Assembly (NCBI GenBank): GCA_012932295.1
Contig: JAAONU010000018.1
Coordinates: forward strand, 5,202,206-5,266,205
Source of the DNA: Cyclina sinensis
Taxonomy: Eukaryota; Mollusca; Bivalvia; Venerida; Veneridae
DNA: 64,000 nucleotides
Reading direction: 5' to 3'
Shown here: in pieces, positions 41,001 to 56,000 of the stretch
How positions within the stretch are numbered: position 1 is the stretch's first letter
Layout of the letters: each line of letters opens with the position of its first letter
Translations under genes and position numbers: made by a program
The notes under the pieces: generated by a model
Database searches by the model: none
Seen by the model: the letters and a program-made list of their open reading frames with translations, nothing else
Told to the model about the DNA's origin: nothing

Positions 41001-44000
41001 TCTATGCCTTTGTAACTATGGAATCCATGCAGACTAAACATGATCTGCACTGTGGTCAGTACTTCTTTCTATGTCAAAGGATGAATGCAAAAGAATAGCT
41101 ACCTTCTTCATTTCATAGCAGTTGGAACTTTTTTTTTGCATTCACCCTCCATCTATGGTCAATTTTCTGTAAAGATTGACTTATGAACAAGTTCAAGTAG
41201 GATAGGAGTAATATCGGAGAAATACTGGCCAGGAGTGTTTACCTCCTCTTCTGTTTTCTCCAAGAGACCACCTTTCCCTTTGCTAGGTCCAAACTCTGTC
41301 CTGTTGTATACATGGTCATTACAAATTGGATATCCTGTATAAGAACAGTCAGATAAATGTATTTAATTAGAGCTGACATTCAGATACTTCTACAGATCAT
41401 AATAACAATGTATAATAAACATTTTGACACAGAAAACAGGTTATTGCCTCTTTAGAAATTAACTTACTGAAAACTGTCTTGTATTTTTCAACATAAGAAA
41501 GTAAACTTAATTTTTGAAACTTGCACTGAAATAAGATGAAAGTAAACATTAATATTCTAAACATTTAGACTCGCACTGAATCAGCAGAGACTAGCACCGA
41601 ATCAGTACAGACTCGCACGGAATCAGTACACACTAGCACCAAATCAGTACAGACTAGCACCGAATTAGTACAGACTTGCACTGAATCAGTACAGACTTGC
41701 ACTGAATCAGAACAGACTTACACTGAATCAGTACAGCAATGAATCAATACAGACTAGCACTGAATCAGTACAGACTAGAACCGAGTCAGAACAGACTAGC
41801 ACCGAGTCAGAACAGACTAGCACCGAGTCAGTACAGACTAGCATTGACTTGCACCGAGTCAGTACAGACTAGCATCGACTTGCACCGAGTCAGTACAGAC
41901 TAGCACCAAATCAGTACAAAATTGCACGGAGTCAGTACAGACTAGCACCGAATCAGTACAGACTAGCACCGAGTCAGTGCAGACTCGCACCAAGTCAGTA
42001 CAGACTAGCACTGAGTCAGTACAGACTAGCATCAAGTCAGTCAAACTAGCACCGAATCAGTATATACTAGCACCAAGTCAGTACAGACTAGCATCGACTT
42101 GCACCAAGTCAGTACAGACTAGCACCAACTTGCACCGAGTCAGTACAGACTTGCACAGAGTCAGAACAGACTTGCACAGAGTCAGAACAGACTAGCACTG
42201 AATCAGTACAGACTAGCACCGAGTCAGTACAGACTTGCACCGAGTCAGTACAGACTAGCACTGAGTCAGTACAGACTAGCACCAAATCAGTACAGACTAG
42301 CACCGAGTCAGTACAGACTAGCATCAACTTGTACCGAGTCAGTACAGATTAGCACCGAATCAGTACAGACTTGCACCGAGTCAGTACAGACTAGCACCGA
42401 CTTGCACCGAGTCAGTTCAGACTTGCACCGTGTTAGCACAGAATAGCACCGAGTCAGTACAGACTAGCACCGAATCAGTACAGACTTACACAGCATTAGT
42501 ACAGAGTAGCACCGAATCAGTACAGAATTGCACTAAATCAGTACAGACTAGCACTGAACCAGTACAGACTTGCACCAAATCAGTACAGTCTAGCACCGAG
42601 TCAGTACAGACTAGCACCGAATCAGTACATATGACCATGTTCACTTCAGTTTTTTACTTAAATATACCATGTATCTAGTCTAATGATGCTGCTAAGTGTC
42701 CAACAATATTAAAGCATGAAGTGATGACAGTATAATTTCCTACAGCTTTTTTCTCTTTATAGCTTATGAAGAACATGTATTACCAAGATACTGCAGATGG
42801 ACTCTGATCTGATGTGTGCGTCCAGTATGGGGTACACCTGACATTGAAAAAAACAGAACGTAAATTAAAAATATGGGAAATGTATGATTTTAAGAATAAA
42901 TTATTAATATTGTGCTTTGTTAAAGAGAACTGAATTCTGACTGCATTAAACAAACTGAAAAGTTTTCTTTGAAACAGGGAAATAATAGAATTAAATGTAT
43001 TTCCAAAACGTCTGAGATATCTGACTGCATTATAATTAATGAAGACTCGAAATGATGTTTTCAAATCAGTCAGATCATGTGAAAAAACAATCCAAGATCA
43101 AGTAAACAGCAGGAGTACCCTGCCTCCTGACTCAGAAAAAATTCAGTATTGCAACAGTCTAGAAGAATATAAAAGCAAGTAAATATGGTTGAGGGATGTG
43201 CCTGTCACCTTTTAGTGTTTTTCATCCATACAATTATCTCCTAAGGTAAGGAAATCTTGATAACACTCTGCTTATTTCATTTCATACATTACTCACATTT
43301 GACAACACTTGTTTTTCCATTATAGCTCAGTCTGGTGAAAGTGGTTATGCTATGACTGCCTTTTGGATGAACTCTTTGTAGTGACAACTTGTGTGACATA
43401 CACTTAAGTCGTGCGTTACACACCACCTCTCCACTGAAATCATAAGTTGACATTTATTACTTGATCCAGTTACAACAACTGAAATTTAGACTCACTAATT
43501 TGATACTAGTAATTAATGAACTAACTCATGGAAACAGACATTGTAAAATATTAAAAGAATATCTGGTTTTGTGTAGGGATGTTTATTATTATTATGGGCA
43601 AGTCTCTAAAGCTGGTTTTAGTTAAGTATCAATGAAGAAACTCATTTCAAGACATCAACTTTCACATTATTTCACTTAGCATTCCAATTTTTAAGTTTGT
43701 ATTGCCTCCTTTTTTCTAATGCAAGTCCTAAAACTACATATTATCTTGCAATAACATGTATTGTTTCAGCACAAGTAGTAGAATGGGTGCTCCAACAACA
43801 CAGGTGTGTTCTAACCCTACAAAATGGGTGCTCCAACAACACAGGTGTGTTCTGACCCTACAAAATGGGTGCTCCAACAACACAGGTGTGTTCTAACCCT
43901 ACAAAATGGGTGTTCCAACAACACAGGTGTGTTCTGACCCTACAAAAGGGGTCCTCCAACAACACAGATGTATTTTGATCCTACAAAATGGGTGTTCCAA

Positions 44001-47000
44001 CAACACAGGTGTGTTCTGACCCTACAAAATGGGTGCTCCAACACCACAGATGTATTTTGATCCTACAAAATGGGTGTTCCAACAACACAGGTGTGTTCTG
44101 ACCCTACAAAAGGGGTGTTCCAACAACACAGGTGTATTCTGACCCTACAAAAAGGGTGTTTGAACAACACAAAATTGTTCTGATGCTTCAGAATGGGTTT
44201 CTTTGTTCTTTATCAATATGAATTTAACCCTGAACACTCACATTCATATGCAGTCCAAACACACATGTATAACACATTAATAACTTACTCTGGAAATTTC
44301 CCCTCTACTCTACATACATACTCCTTGTACAGTTCATTCCCTTCCAGCTGTTTGGCTAGCTTTCTTGCAGTCAAAGTATTCTTTGAAAATATCAGAACAC
44401 CTGAGGTCAGGCGATCCAGTCTGTACAAGGCTAAAAACAAATATAGAAGACCTTGAATTCATTCAAGCAATTTTAAGCTGCAGGACAACTTGAAAAAAAC
44501 ATTGATTGAGTTTTAAAACTTAAATTTCATCCAAAAAAAGGGAGTTCCAAACACAGAAATAAGTTCATGGCAAGGCATCAAAATATCTTACATGACACAG
44601 AGTGATTTCCAAAAATCTTTCGGGAAACCGAAGAAAATGTACATACAAGTAAGTCAATAACATTTGAAACTTCTCTGAACAAGAATTGTTTTTCAGACCC
44701 ATATTCATTACTTTCTGTTTGCATCTTCTTCTGTTAAATGGTCTTTTAGATATCTTCTGTCAAAAAATACAAACTCTTACATTAAGAGCAATATTTGTAA
44801 TTGTCATAAAGGCAGTTTCCTTTGAATTAGAGGACCTGAAATACATACTCCTGAGATTGGTGTAGCCATGTTCATATTCCAACAGCATGGTGACAGAGTT
44901 GTACCCATAATTTCCACAAGGATGGACAGGGATGGAGGCTGGTTTGTTAATCACAAGTAGTTCATCTGTATCTTCTATAATCTCTAGTGGTTCATTCAAT
45001 ACCACAAACTCATGTCTAAAATGTTGAATAAATATTTATAAAAATGTTATTAATAGAAACAATAAAGATAAAAATAAAATTAAAAGTAAAAATTATTTAT
45101 GCGTAGTAACATATTGAAGAAAATAGACATACTTGCCCTCTCAAAAATACAAACTAAGCTAAAAAGAATATTCTAACATCAGCCTTCCTACAAAAAAACA
45201 AACGAATCATAACTGTACAGCATTTGTAATAAGAGAATGACTGACGGATGGGAAGAATGACTGGTATTAACCACTGGTGCACCCAAAAGAATTTGTTGTG
45301 AAGAAGATAAAAGAAACTGAAGGAAAAGAGCTACACAGCTCTAAATAATCAAAATGACTACATGTACCTGTGACAGCTGAACTCCACCTTCATGTTCGGT
45401 CTAAGGACAAAGTCAAGAGGTACCTTCCTGCCATTAACATTCACCTTGCCACTGTTTATCTTATCAGGCTGTGAATATAGATTGTAGATATGTAAACATT
45501 TCATAAATGTTATGAAGAACATAGATTTGAAAAGTTCTGATTTTTCATTCTATTAAATATGCCCTTGATTCCCTGTGTTGGGGAAAAAGAGAGAATTAAA
45601 GCAGGAAAAGGAAAAACTTCAGAAAGTAAAAGGTTAAGAAATGAAAGGAATTTCCCTGACTATTTCAAAGACAGCTGTTGGATACTTGTCTGTGATATTT
45701 AAGTATTAAACGAGGCACATTACATGTAAGTCAAACATTGATGTGAACTCCATGAATACAGGTTGACATTTACAGTACATATGACCACCTGTTATATAAG
45801 TGACTTTTTTACTAAATGGTTGAAATCCTGCCTTAACATTTTTACTACATAATTACATCTCATTAAATGGTTTTTTCATTACATGACCAGCAACAACATA
45901 AAACCCATCCCAACAGAAAAAAAAAAAAAAACATTGTAGAAGTATCTACTATACATCTTGCAGGGCATTTATGTACCGGTCTTGCACCTATGTACAATTA
46001 GCCTTTGAAATGGTCGAACAACTGAAAATTTTTCACTGCCAGTGAATTGAGAAAAGTGTTCACCATGTTTAAACTTTGAATACTATTCATCACAGCCTTT
46101 CACAGCCTTTCACTATGACTTTTTTTTTATCAATGGTGTTCATATCTTTAAAAAAAAGTTTTAAATATAGACAAAAGGACTTCAGTTACAGAAATTTTCT
46201 GAAACAAAAAGTGCAAGAAAAATAACCGAAGAAGTGGGGGTTGGAAAAACACAGAGTCTGAACACCCTGAAAAGAAAAGCAGATCTGATGACTGGTAAGT
46301 ATTATGCCCATTGCAGAAAGCACGTTCATTGCCATACACAGAATGAAAATGTGGTCCAACTGGTAAAAGCCTGGTTTTTGGATGCAGTGTGCGGATGAAT
46401 GCCTACATCTGGAGTATATCACTTTTCTTTAACAACAAAATCTAAAGAGACTACATACTGACAGTTCCTTGGACCAGGGTGATCTCTTAATATGATGTCT
46501 ACTGTATTTGTACATTTAATTAAGAAAACAAACTTGAAGACTTCGAAAGTTTTGACACTTTTTTAAAAGTTAAATTCCAAATGTCACTCAAAGTCATACA
46601 AATACTGAGCATTAGTTCACTTAATAGTAATAATTTATCTTTCAAACTTCAGCAGAGGGTTAGTACAGAAAGCACCTTACAGGGTTTACTCCCTCCTGCC
46701 TGCCCTCATCTGTGTAGATATCAAGTATTGTTCTTCCAATCCATCTACCTTTAGTGTATGCTGAGAATGTGTGGTAGTAGGGGTATACCTTCCTAAGACC
46801 TGAAAAAATAATAATGTCATATTAAACACTACTGTGGTGCATTCATTTTACTTCTCCAGCAAAATATGCAGCTCGACTGTTAAAATTGGCCAACATCTAA
46901 AAAACAAGACTAATAAAGCTTTCAAGTAGCCAGTCTAACTACATCTAATTTAATGTCATGCTCTTCTAACTGATATCCTTTCAAAGTATTTCTTGACGGC

Positions 47001-50000
47001 ATTTTCCCTAACTGCCTTTTTTTACAGAAGAAATAACATATACTTATACATGTATGAAAGTGCGAGTTGTCAAACTGATTGGAACACTCTGACCTATGAT
47101 CCTAAATTGGTACAAGGTAGCAGTGGTTTATAATCAGCATACGACGTGAGGACCATGATGGCCCTATAACACTCATCTGGGTACTCTTCTTCCCCATGAC
47201 CAACCTTACAAAAATGAAGAAAAAACCCCAACTAAATTGGCTAAATTCCCCATGCTATCAGAAATGCAAGTATCTATATGACGGTCAGACTGTAGTGTAT
47301 ATTTACTAAATGATTCATTTTTTATTTAGAGCAATAGGTTTATGAAGCCTGTAATAGAACATCTCCCTTTCTTGTAAATAAAATTAATATCATTTTATGA
47401 AATAAAAAAATGGCTGTAAATAAATAATGGAAACGGCACTTAAATTATTAGTTTTTATTATGTTCATTTATTCATTTATAATGACTTAAAGCCAGATTAT
47501 TCATGAATGAAATTCCACACTAATTTCAAAACCCATTTCTCATATCCAATAAATGACTGGAATACCTGATAAAAATCCACATGTTGCAGATACAGATATT
47601 TAAAGGTGAGAATAATGGGACTGTTATCAAGTAAGAAATGTTAACAATATAAATCTAGCACCAACTAACTATCTGTCCTGATAACAATCAACAGCTCATT
47701 ATTTCACAGTCTTTCTTATATCAATGTCACATAGATTCAGTTATATTTTCCTTTTAACCTGTCTTTCATATCTTGTTATATGTGGCCCTGCTGTAGTTTT
47801 TTTCCACCTTGATGTGGTGATACATGTTGTTTGGGTGTAACAGTGCTATAGTTTGAATCACCTGTTCAGGCTGGTCAGTTTTTCTGGTGACCTAGTTTCT
47901 GATCCCACATGACCCAGTTTTAAACTTCAAACTTTCAGAAAGACTTGATCAAAACTGTTGTCTCCAGAGTGTTAACAAGGTTTTCCTATCATTTGGCCTG
48001 ATGACCTGGTTTCTGATCTTACACGACCTTGTTTTGAACTTGATTGAGATATCATCAAGGCAAACATTCTGAGCAATTTCCATTAAGACTTAATAAAAAA
48101 TGTGGTCCCTAGAAGTGTAAACAAGGTTATCTTTGATTTGACCTGGTAACCTAGTTTTTGATCCCATATGACCCAGTTTCAAACTTGATCAAGAGATAAT
48201 CAAGATAAAGATCCTGACCAATTTTCAGAATGACTGGATATTAAGTGTGATCTGTATAGTGTTAAAAAGGTAAAATGTGGACAGATGACAGACAGATGTC
48301 AAGCAATCACTATAGCTTACCCCGAGCTCATGCTCAGGTGAGCTAAAAACTAACGGTCACATGCAAGTTATTAGTTCAAGGCACTTCTCTTGATATATAA
48401 CAGTAATAATGTACCATTAATGTAACACAAAATACACAACTAAGTGTCTTCAATAAATAAACAAAATTCATTTGTGCTCAAAATAAAACTTTAAACTATG
48501 AAGAACAGAAAATAATAATCACTGCCAACAATGCAATATTTTAAGAATACCATTTCTATTCATTAGGACCTTTCTGTGTAGATTCAACAATATATAATAA
48601 AGCAGAAATGTGTACCATTTTCTATGTAGTATATAGCTTTATTTTCAGTATATTGTCTGCTGTTGGGTGGTTTCTTCACATTGTGTTCTCTCTGGTACAC
48701 TTCAAGAGCTTTTTTCTAAAATGCAAACACACAAAAAAAGAATGCATTTTACTTACTGGCCATTAGCACATAAGATAAAGTAATGAACAAAATACAAATA
48801 TTTTGTCATGTGATCACATTTAAATTGTTAAAACCAGTAAGTTATGTAGAGACAATGAGGAAACTCTAAAGAAATAATGACTTTTCAATCCATGCAGGCT
48901 GAATAAAGATTGTTTTAAATCCATAATCTGTATTGAGAACAGACCCTTTTCAGGTAATATAAACTTTTATGTCTGCAACGCTGATGACTAAAACACTTAT
49001 TTGAAACAAAAGCCACTTATAATCACAATTTCTTGGAAATAAATACTTTAAAATCAGTAAACAGTTTATTTACAAATACGTTGACAGCCAATGGCCCATA
49101 TCGATAAGTTACAAAATAGATTTTACAATATTTCAAAGCCTTACAGAAACTGTTATTATCATGAATGATATCAATCATCATACCATATCTAAATATGTCT
49201 ACTAATAAGTATCTTTCTCCAGTAGCATAACCAAAGTTTAAGGAATACAACACACAGAGAATACTGGATGAAGCCACCACTGCATTAGTGTACCACTGCA
49301 CATGCATACCATTTTCGGACAAAGTGTACCACATTATGAATTATATAGTAAATTATGTTATAATTGTTAGCCACTGAGATAGTGTCAACAATATTGCTTT
49401 ACATAACTGCACAGTTAAATTACAAACACATTAAATTGGTAAATTAGTTAAAACAGCAAATTAAAAAGAAGTGACAAAGAACAACATTTTATCTTCTTCA
49501 TTCATATATAAATATACAGTCAATGAACCAGTTCCGGTCCACTTGTGATTTTTCATCTGCATGTGACTCGAAAGTTGAATTTCTGGAAAATGTTATAGTA
49601 TATTTTATTAGATAAATTGTTACTTCTTATTTTTGGACCACTTCAACTAAAATATGATTTAAAGAAGAATGTACATTTCGCCAGAATTCAATGTATACAA
49701 ACAGACCAGATCCGTGACCTCTGAACCAGTTTAGAACACAGCGCCACCTATGATATAACTTTTGACCTTTGTTATTGCGGGTTGTCTCAAAATACTATTA
49801 ATCTGCCAAAAACTTTGTATGCAACAAATTAGTCATGTCTGTCCTGTTTGGGCTATTTTAATACTACTTAGAGTTGAATTTCTCATTCAAACCAACAAAT
49901 GATGATAAAATAAAAAACTATAAAACAAATATACACTTAAACAGTCAATTGAAGTTTTTTTAATTTCTTGAATAAAAGTCAATGCAACATGTATAACATA

Positions 50001-53000
50001 AACTGCCTATCAGCAGAAAGTCTACTGTTAAAAATACCACAACCAAACATTGAAGTTGGTGAACCGTAAGTGGTCATGCCTATAACCACGTACGAAACCC
50101 AATTTCTAACTTATTTAGAATTGTCAACATGACACAGTAATATCTATCATTAAAATACATATTTTTACAGATATCAAAACCAAATTTATTTATAGTGCTT
50201 ACATTTTTAAGCAATTCTTTCTATTGATTTAATCGTCACGCATTTTGACGGCCATTCCTTCACTCTATTTTTATGAATGCTTGTTGCAAACATTCAAGCG
50301 TAGAGTGACTTTGAATGTTTTACATCACAGCGGAAAGTATTTATTTCACGGGAAAAAGATCATACTTCATGACCATACTAAAATCTTGCCGACTTTTGCA
50401 AGAATCTTTCCAAAATTATCAAAAAATACACGAAATGGACTGGAACTAGTACCTGTCCAGAACTGGTTCATCGACTGTACTATTCTTTATTTTCACTGAC
50501 ATCAATTGATATTCAAAAATTTTATTATACTATACAATTCATATGTGGTACACCTTTTCCAGAAAAGTGGTAAAATGTACACTTCATCCTGGTACGCTGG
50601 TGCAGTGATATGCTTTGTTCGACATTACATTACACAAGTGCAACAACTAGAATTTAAAGCAGCACAACAAAAAATCAGCTTTTCAAAGTGTACATTATAC
50701 ATAGTATAAACAGATACCAGACATGGGGTAATCAAATACAGTAATCATTCGATTATTAATTGATTACAGGAACAGTGTGTAATCAGAAATAATCAATTAC
50801 TGACTCAAGTTTGATTACATGTAGTAGTATTTATTCAATTACAGCACAAAATTTGACTCTAATCATGATTATTTTCTGATTACTTTTTGATTACTTTTTA
50901 TTCAGTATCCAATGTACAAAAGAAAATTATACTTTAAAAGAAAAAAAAAAAAGAAAAAACTGATTATGAATATAATTTTGAGTCAGTGTTTCATTAAAAA
51001 TTATAACACAAATAACTCAGCCATCTATTGTTTTTCTTATCGAATCTGCATGATGAGATCACCTTTATAATGTAACAAGATTGAAGCGAGGTTTAAGCGT
51101 CACTGATTTTTTACTTTTGCATATTGATGATTTTGACACAGTATATGATTTTAAAATATTGGACTGGAATAGTTATTCAGATCATGCTCCATTATATTTT
51201 TCTTTTTTAAGAAAAGATCATTTATATTCAAAAAATATATTGGAAGAAAATAATTCTAATATAGAACATAGAATAATATACGATGAATCAAAGATTTTAG
51301 AATATAAATTAGAATTAGAGAGACAAATATATTGTAATCAATATAACACATTTACAAGTTTAACTTTGAATGATAAGGTTCAGGTTTTAACTGACTTTAT
51401 ATATGATAGTGCACTTGTCGTCTATGGAAAGGACTATGTTGTAAATAAAGATAATCAGTCGAAAATTAATAATAACAAAAAACGTGCTCCAAAATGGCTC
51501 AATACACAGTGTTATAACATAAAAAAAGAATTTAAAAAGGCACGTAATATGTTTAACAAAAATAAATCAAATGAAAATAGAGTTTATTTTACTAGGATAA
51601 GAACAAAATATAACAAGATACGCAGAAAAGCAAAAGAACAATATAAACTTACTGAGGGTAAGAAGCTTGAAAATATAGCAAGACAGCACCCAAAACAATT
51701 CTGGAAATCAGTAAGTTCATGTTACAGACAAAAGCAATCAATGAATGAACATATATCTATTGATGAATTGTACACACATTTTAGTTCACTCTTAGGTGAA
51801 AAGCCAAATAATTTACAAGATGATATACAGTTTACGCATAGATATGATGATGATTTAGATAAAGAAATAACGGTTGAGGAAATTAGAAAAGCTGTTTTAA
51901 AACAAAGTAATAATAAAGCATGCGGTCCGGATGGTTTAAAAGCCGAAATTATTAAAAATTCATTTGAATTAATATCAAACTATCTGTACGATATTTATAA
52001 TAATATGTTTAATAATGCAGAATATCCATATGAATGGGGGCTAGGTTATATTGTTCCTATTTTTAAAGGAGGTGATCCGACAAATAAATCTAATTATAGA
52101 GGAATTACGCTCAACAATATACTAGCTAAAATATATTCCCAAATATTGTTAAATAGATTAACAGATTGGACTAAAGAATTTGACAAAATAAATAATTCAC
52201 AATTTGGATATCAAAAAGGAAAAAGTACTGTCGACTGTGTTTTCATTTTACACTCCATAATACTCAAATTATTGTCTTCAGGAAAAAAAGTTTACAGTGT
52301 TTTTATTGATTATGAAAAGTGTTTTGATAAAATCAATCGCATTTTTCTTTGGCAAAAGTTACTAATAGAAAACGTTAGCCCAAAAATAGTAAAAGCACTA
52401 AAAGCAATGTATAACACAGTTAGAGTAGTTATTAAACATAATGGAGATGTCTCAGAAAGTCTACATTCACATCTCGGTTTGAAACAAGGAGATTCTAGTT
52501 CTGCGCTTCTTTTTATGATGTTTATTAATGATATTCTTGAAAATATTAATACAGATCTCCCAGACATATTTTCTATAGATGAGCTAAAACTATTTTTGAT
52601 ACTTTACGCAGATGATCAAGTTCTTTTTGCAACTTCCCCGGAAACGCTACAGTCTATGCTTAATGATATAGAAAATTATTGTAATAACTGGAAACTAAAA
52701 ATAAATGTCAATAAAACAAAAGTTCTTATATTTGAAAAGAGCACAAGACATACAATTCACGATTTCTATTTATACGATGAAAAATTAGAGATTGTTAGCA
52801 ATTTCAAATATTTAGGAGTAAACTTATACAAAAACGGAGGTTGGTATAGGACTCAAAAAATCATTTCAGAACATGCATCCAAAGCAATGCATCGACTGTT
52901 TTCTGTGTTTAACAATTACGAATTTACTATGAGGGAAAAATGTAAATTATTTGACACTTTGGTTTTATCAGTATTACATTACTCTTCAGAAATTTGGGGT

Positions 53001-56000
53001 TATCACAAAGCACCAGATATAGAAATATTACATTGTAAATTTCTTAGGAAATTATTATGTGTTAATAAATCAACAAATATAATAGGTCTTTATGGAGAAC
53101 TTGGTAGACTACCTTTATCTGAAATTCGTAAAGTTAATATGTTTAGATATTGGATCAAACTACTTAAATTAAATTGTCAGTCTCTTGCAAAACGTATATA
53201 TTTAATGTTAAAACAAGATTCAGAGAATGGAAATACTTATAATGGACAAAATTGGGCTTTTCAAATAAAATGCCAACTTGATAACCTGGGTCTTACAAAT
53301 CTATGGATTAACCAAAATGAGATGAATATTACTTTAGAACCAATAAAGCAGCGAATAATTGATACTTATAAACAAACCTGGAGCACAAGTTTAAGCTTAA
53401 GTAGACGATTAAATTCTTATAGTCGTTATAAAAGTGAATTTATATTCGAAACATATTTAGATGATGTCTCAAATAAAAAACATAGAATTACATTGTCAAG
53501 GTTTAGACTAAGTTCCCATACATTAGAAATTGAAAGAGGAAGGTATACAAATACAGAAAGGGAACATAGAAAATGCAAATTTTGTAATTTAAATGCAATA
53601 GAAAATGAATATCATTTTTTACTTGTATGTCCTATCTATTCAGAATTAAGACATGAATTTTTCAAACCTTATTATTGCAGATGGCCAACTCTTAATAAAT
53701 TTGATCAACTTATGTCAGTACGAAATACGACTCAATTATTCAAGTTGTCAAAATTTATTTACAAAGCTTTTAACTTAAGAAAACAATTAGATGATACAGA
53801 TTAGTAAGTTCATATTATTATGTTTTACATGTATCCATAGTTCCGTTTGAATATTTAACTTCCTCCTTGTTAAATTTGTTAATCATATGTTAAATTTGTT
53901 AATCATATGTTTCACTACTTATTCACGTGATTCACTAAGTACTGCTATATATTTTGCCAAGTAGGCAAGAAGCTTGTTGTGAGCTTATGTCGAAATAAAT
54001 TGTTGTTGTTGTTGTTGTTGAATACTTTTTGAAAAAGATCTGTATCAATTATTGTGCAATGTGCATAAATATTTTCCCAATATAATACAAAAGGACTCTC
54101 TACAATAATGTCCCCTGCTACAAGGTGTGATCTCACCTACACAGGCCATTCAATTTACTGCCCAAGGTGAAATGTTAAACAAAAGGCTAGTATCAGTATA
54201 AACTGGAACAGTTTGAGATATAATATTGTAAGGCCAAAGATCAATGTATTAATAACCAAGTCTCCATAAGTATGAATAAATGATAGTCACATTTGTGAGA
54301 TGATTTTGAGCTGATTTTGTTGAGTTGTTCACAAAACCAATATAAAGGAAAACTTGTTAACAGTGCAATCAGGAGCGGATGTGGTCCAGTGGTAACGCGC
54401 TGGACTGGTAAAACAGGGGTCCCGAGTTCGATCCCCCGCTCCTCCACTAACATTACTAATAGTCTTTCGGATGAGACTTTAAACCGAGGTCCCATGTATC
54501 AGTGCTATACACTGAGCATGAAAAAGAACCAGGGGTGTCTCTGGAATGGGATGCTTTCTGTATCTTGCACTACCCCCACAACATAAAATAACTAATCTCT
54601 TCAGGGGGCGTCGGTCATATGGGCTACCGGTACCGACGTTAAATAAGCTTAAATAGATAGATAAAGTGCAATCAGTAGATTTGACAGAAGTAGAAGAAAA
54701 TGTCAAACTGGGTTTTACAACTTTTTGAAATTCCTGAAGGTTCGCAAGGAAATGTTAAGGCCAAATGCAAATTATGTCCACAAATTATATCAGGGAGTTT
54801 GTCTTCCAGATCAAATTTCATCACACACTTAAAGGTATGTTTTTTTATCTTCAGTTCTAAGAGCCACACTAAAATCAGAACAGTGCCTTTAAAAAGGATG
54901 AAAGCTATTTCATATTAATTTTGCAAATTTACTAGAAACAGACTTTGTTTAGATAGATATGATTGATTAAATTACATTTGAAGTAATGTTTACTTAGAAT
55001 AAGTTGTAATGTACACTCATTTAACAGAAAGTTGAATAAAAAGTAAAACTCTTTGTTATTTTGCTACAAGTAATCAAAAGTAATCATGATTACTTTGTCA
55101 AAGTAATTATAATTAATCAATTACTGAGATAAAATCAGAGTAATTAATTGTAATTGTAATCAAGATTTTTTTGAGTAATTGTAATTCAATCAATTACAGT
55201 CCAATGTAATCAGCCCCATGTCTGTCAGATACATAATTATAAAATCACATTTACTTTTGATTATATGGAGAGCTTTAACTTTTTATTGCTGGCTAAATCT
55301 AAACTACTGACGAATTAACTGACGACATAGAATAAGAAGAAAAACACTGACCACATAGGTAAAGAAGGATTATCGGAAAACACTGACCATATAGACAAAG
55401 AAGGATTGTCGATAACGGTAAATAGGTGTGAAAATTGTCATGGTTATTGCACATTACATTGAATGGATTAAATTAATAAATGTGTTATCATATATCAAAC
55501 TGAATGTACTACATTTGTTCCGAAAATAACATATATATGAAGGTTGTATAAGATATAAATAAAGTCACAAGTCAACAAATGACAAGATGTCGTATGTATA
55601 TCATACATTTATGTTTTACATGTTCATATTATGTAAAAAGAACAAAACAATATTTTTATATATATTTATCTGGTCAGTGTTATCTCGCTTTATCAATGAT
55701 TAATAACTATAAATCATTGGTCAGTATTTTCTTACAACCAGAGACATAGATATGTCTCTGTTAAAACATAAAACTGGTCAGCATTTTATTACTATATTTA
55801 ACTGGTGTTTTCTCGCTTAATCAATGATTTATAACTATATAAAATTGGCCAGAATTTTCTATCTCTCTATATAATATACTAACGGAAAAATATAACTGTG
55901 CATACTTCAAGGTATAGATTTTTTTTTAATATTAGGAATAGTAACATAAAACTTTGCAAATTAGCCAATCAACGTTTTATTTCTAACAATCAATACAAAC

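Larger units (their letters stand above)
50718..55224. mobile_element. hAT element with BED exon, carrying LINE and SINE insertions
   Basis: Ends CAGACATGGGG on both sides as an 11-bp inverted repeat. The flanks are ACAGATAC (50710-50717) and TCAGATAC (55225-55232), an 8-bp target duplication with one mismatch, as expected for hAT. GTAATCA/GATTAC motifs are dense within about 200 bp of each end, like hAT subterminal transposase-binding repeats. A BED-finger exon survives at 54700-54834, but no DDE catalytic domain is present. A LINE (about 51076-54020) and a SINE (54373-54664) sit inside, so the original element was about 1.3 kb and non-autonomous. Confidence 0.87.

Noticed and set aside
41859..42678. 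Several VQTSTES / VLVCTDS repeat frames on both strands
   Set aside because: Products of the 21-bp minisatellite; open on both strands only because the period is a multiple of three and lacks stops.
49023..49334. 103-codon minus-strand frame in intron 1 of copy A
   Set aside because: Not recognised; no splice sites joining it to the RPUSD2-like exons; length is possible by chance.
54373..54446. A true tRNA gene
   Set aside because: Box motifs are present, but the anticodon and T arms do not fold normally, and an 11-bp target duplication flanks a 290-bp unit, so it is a SINE.
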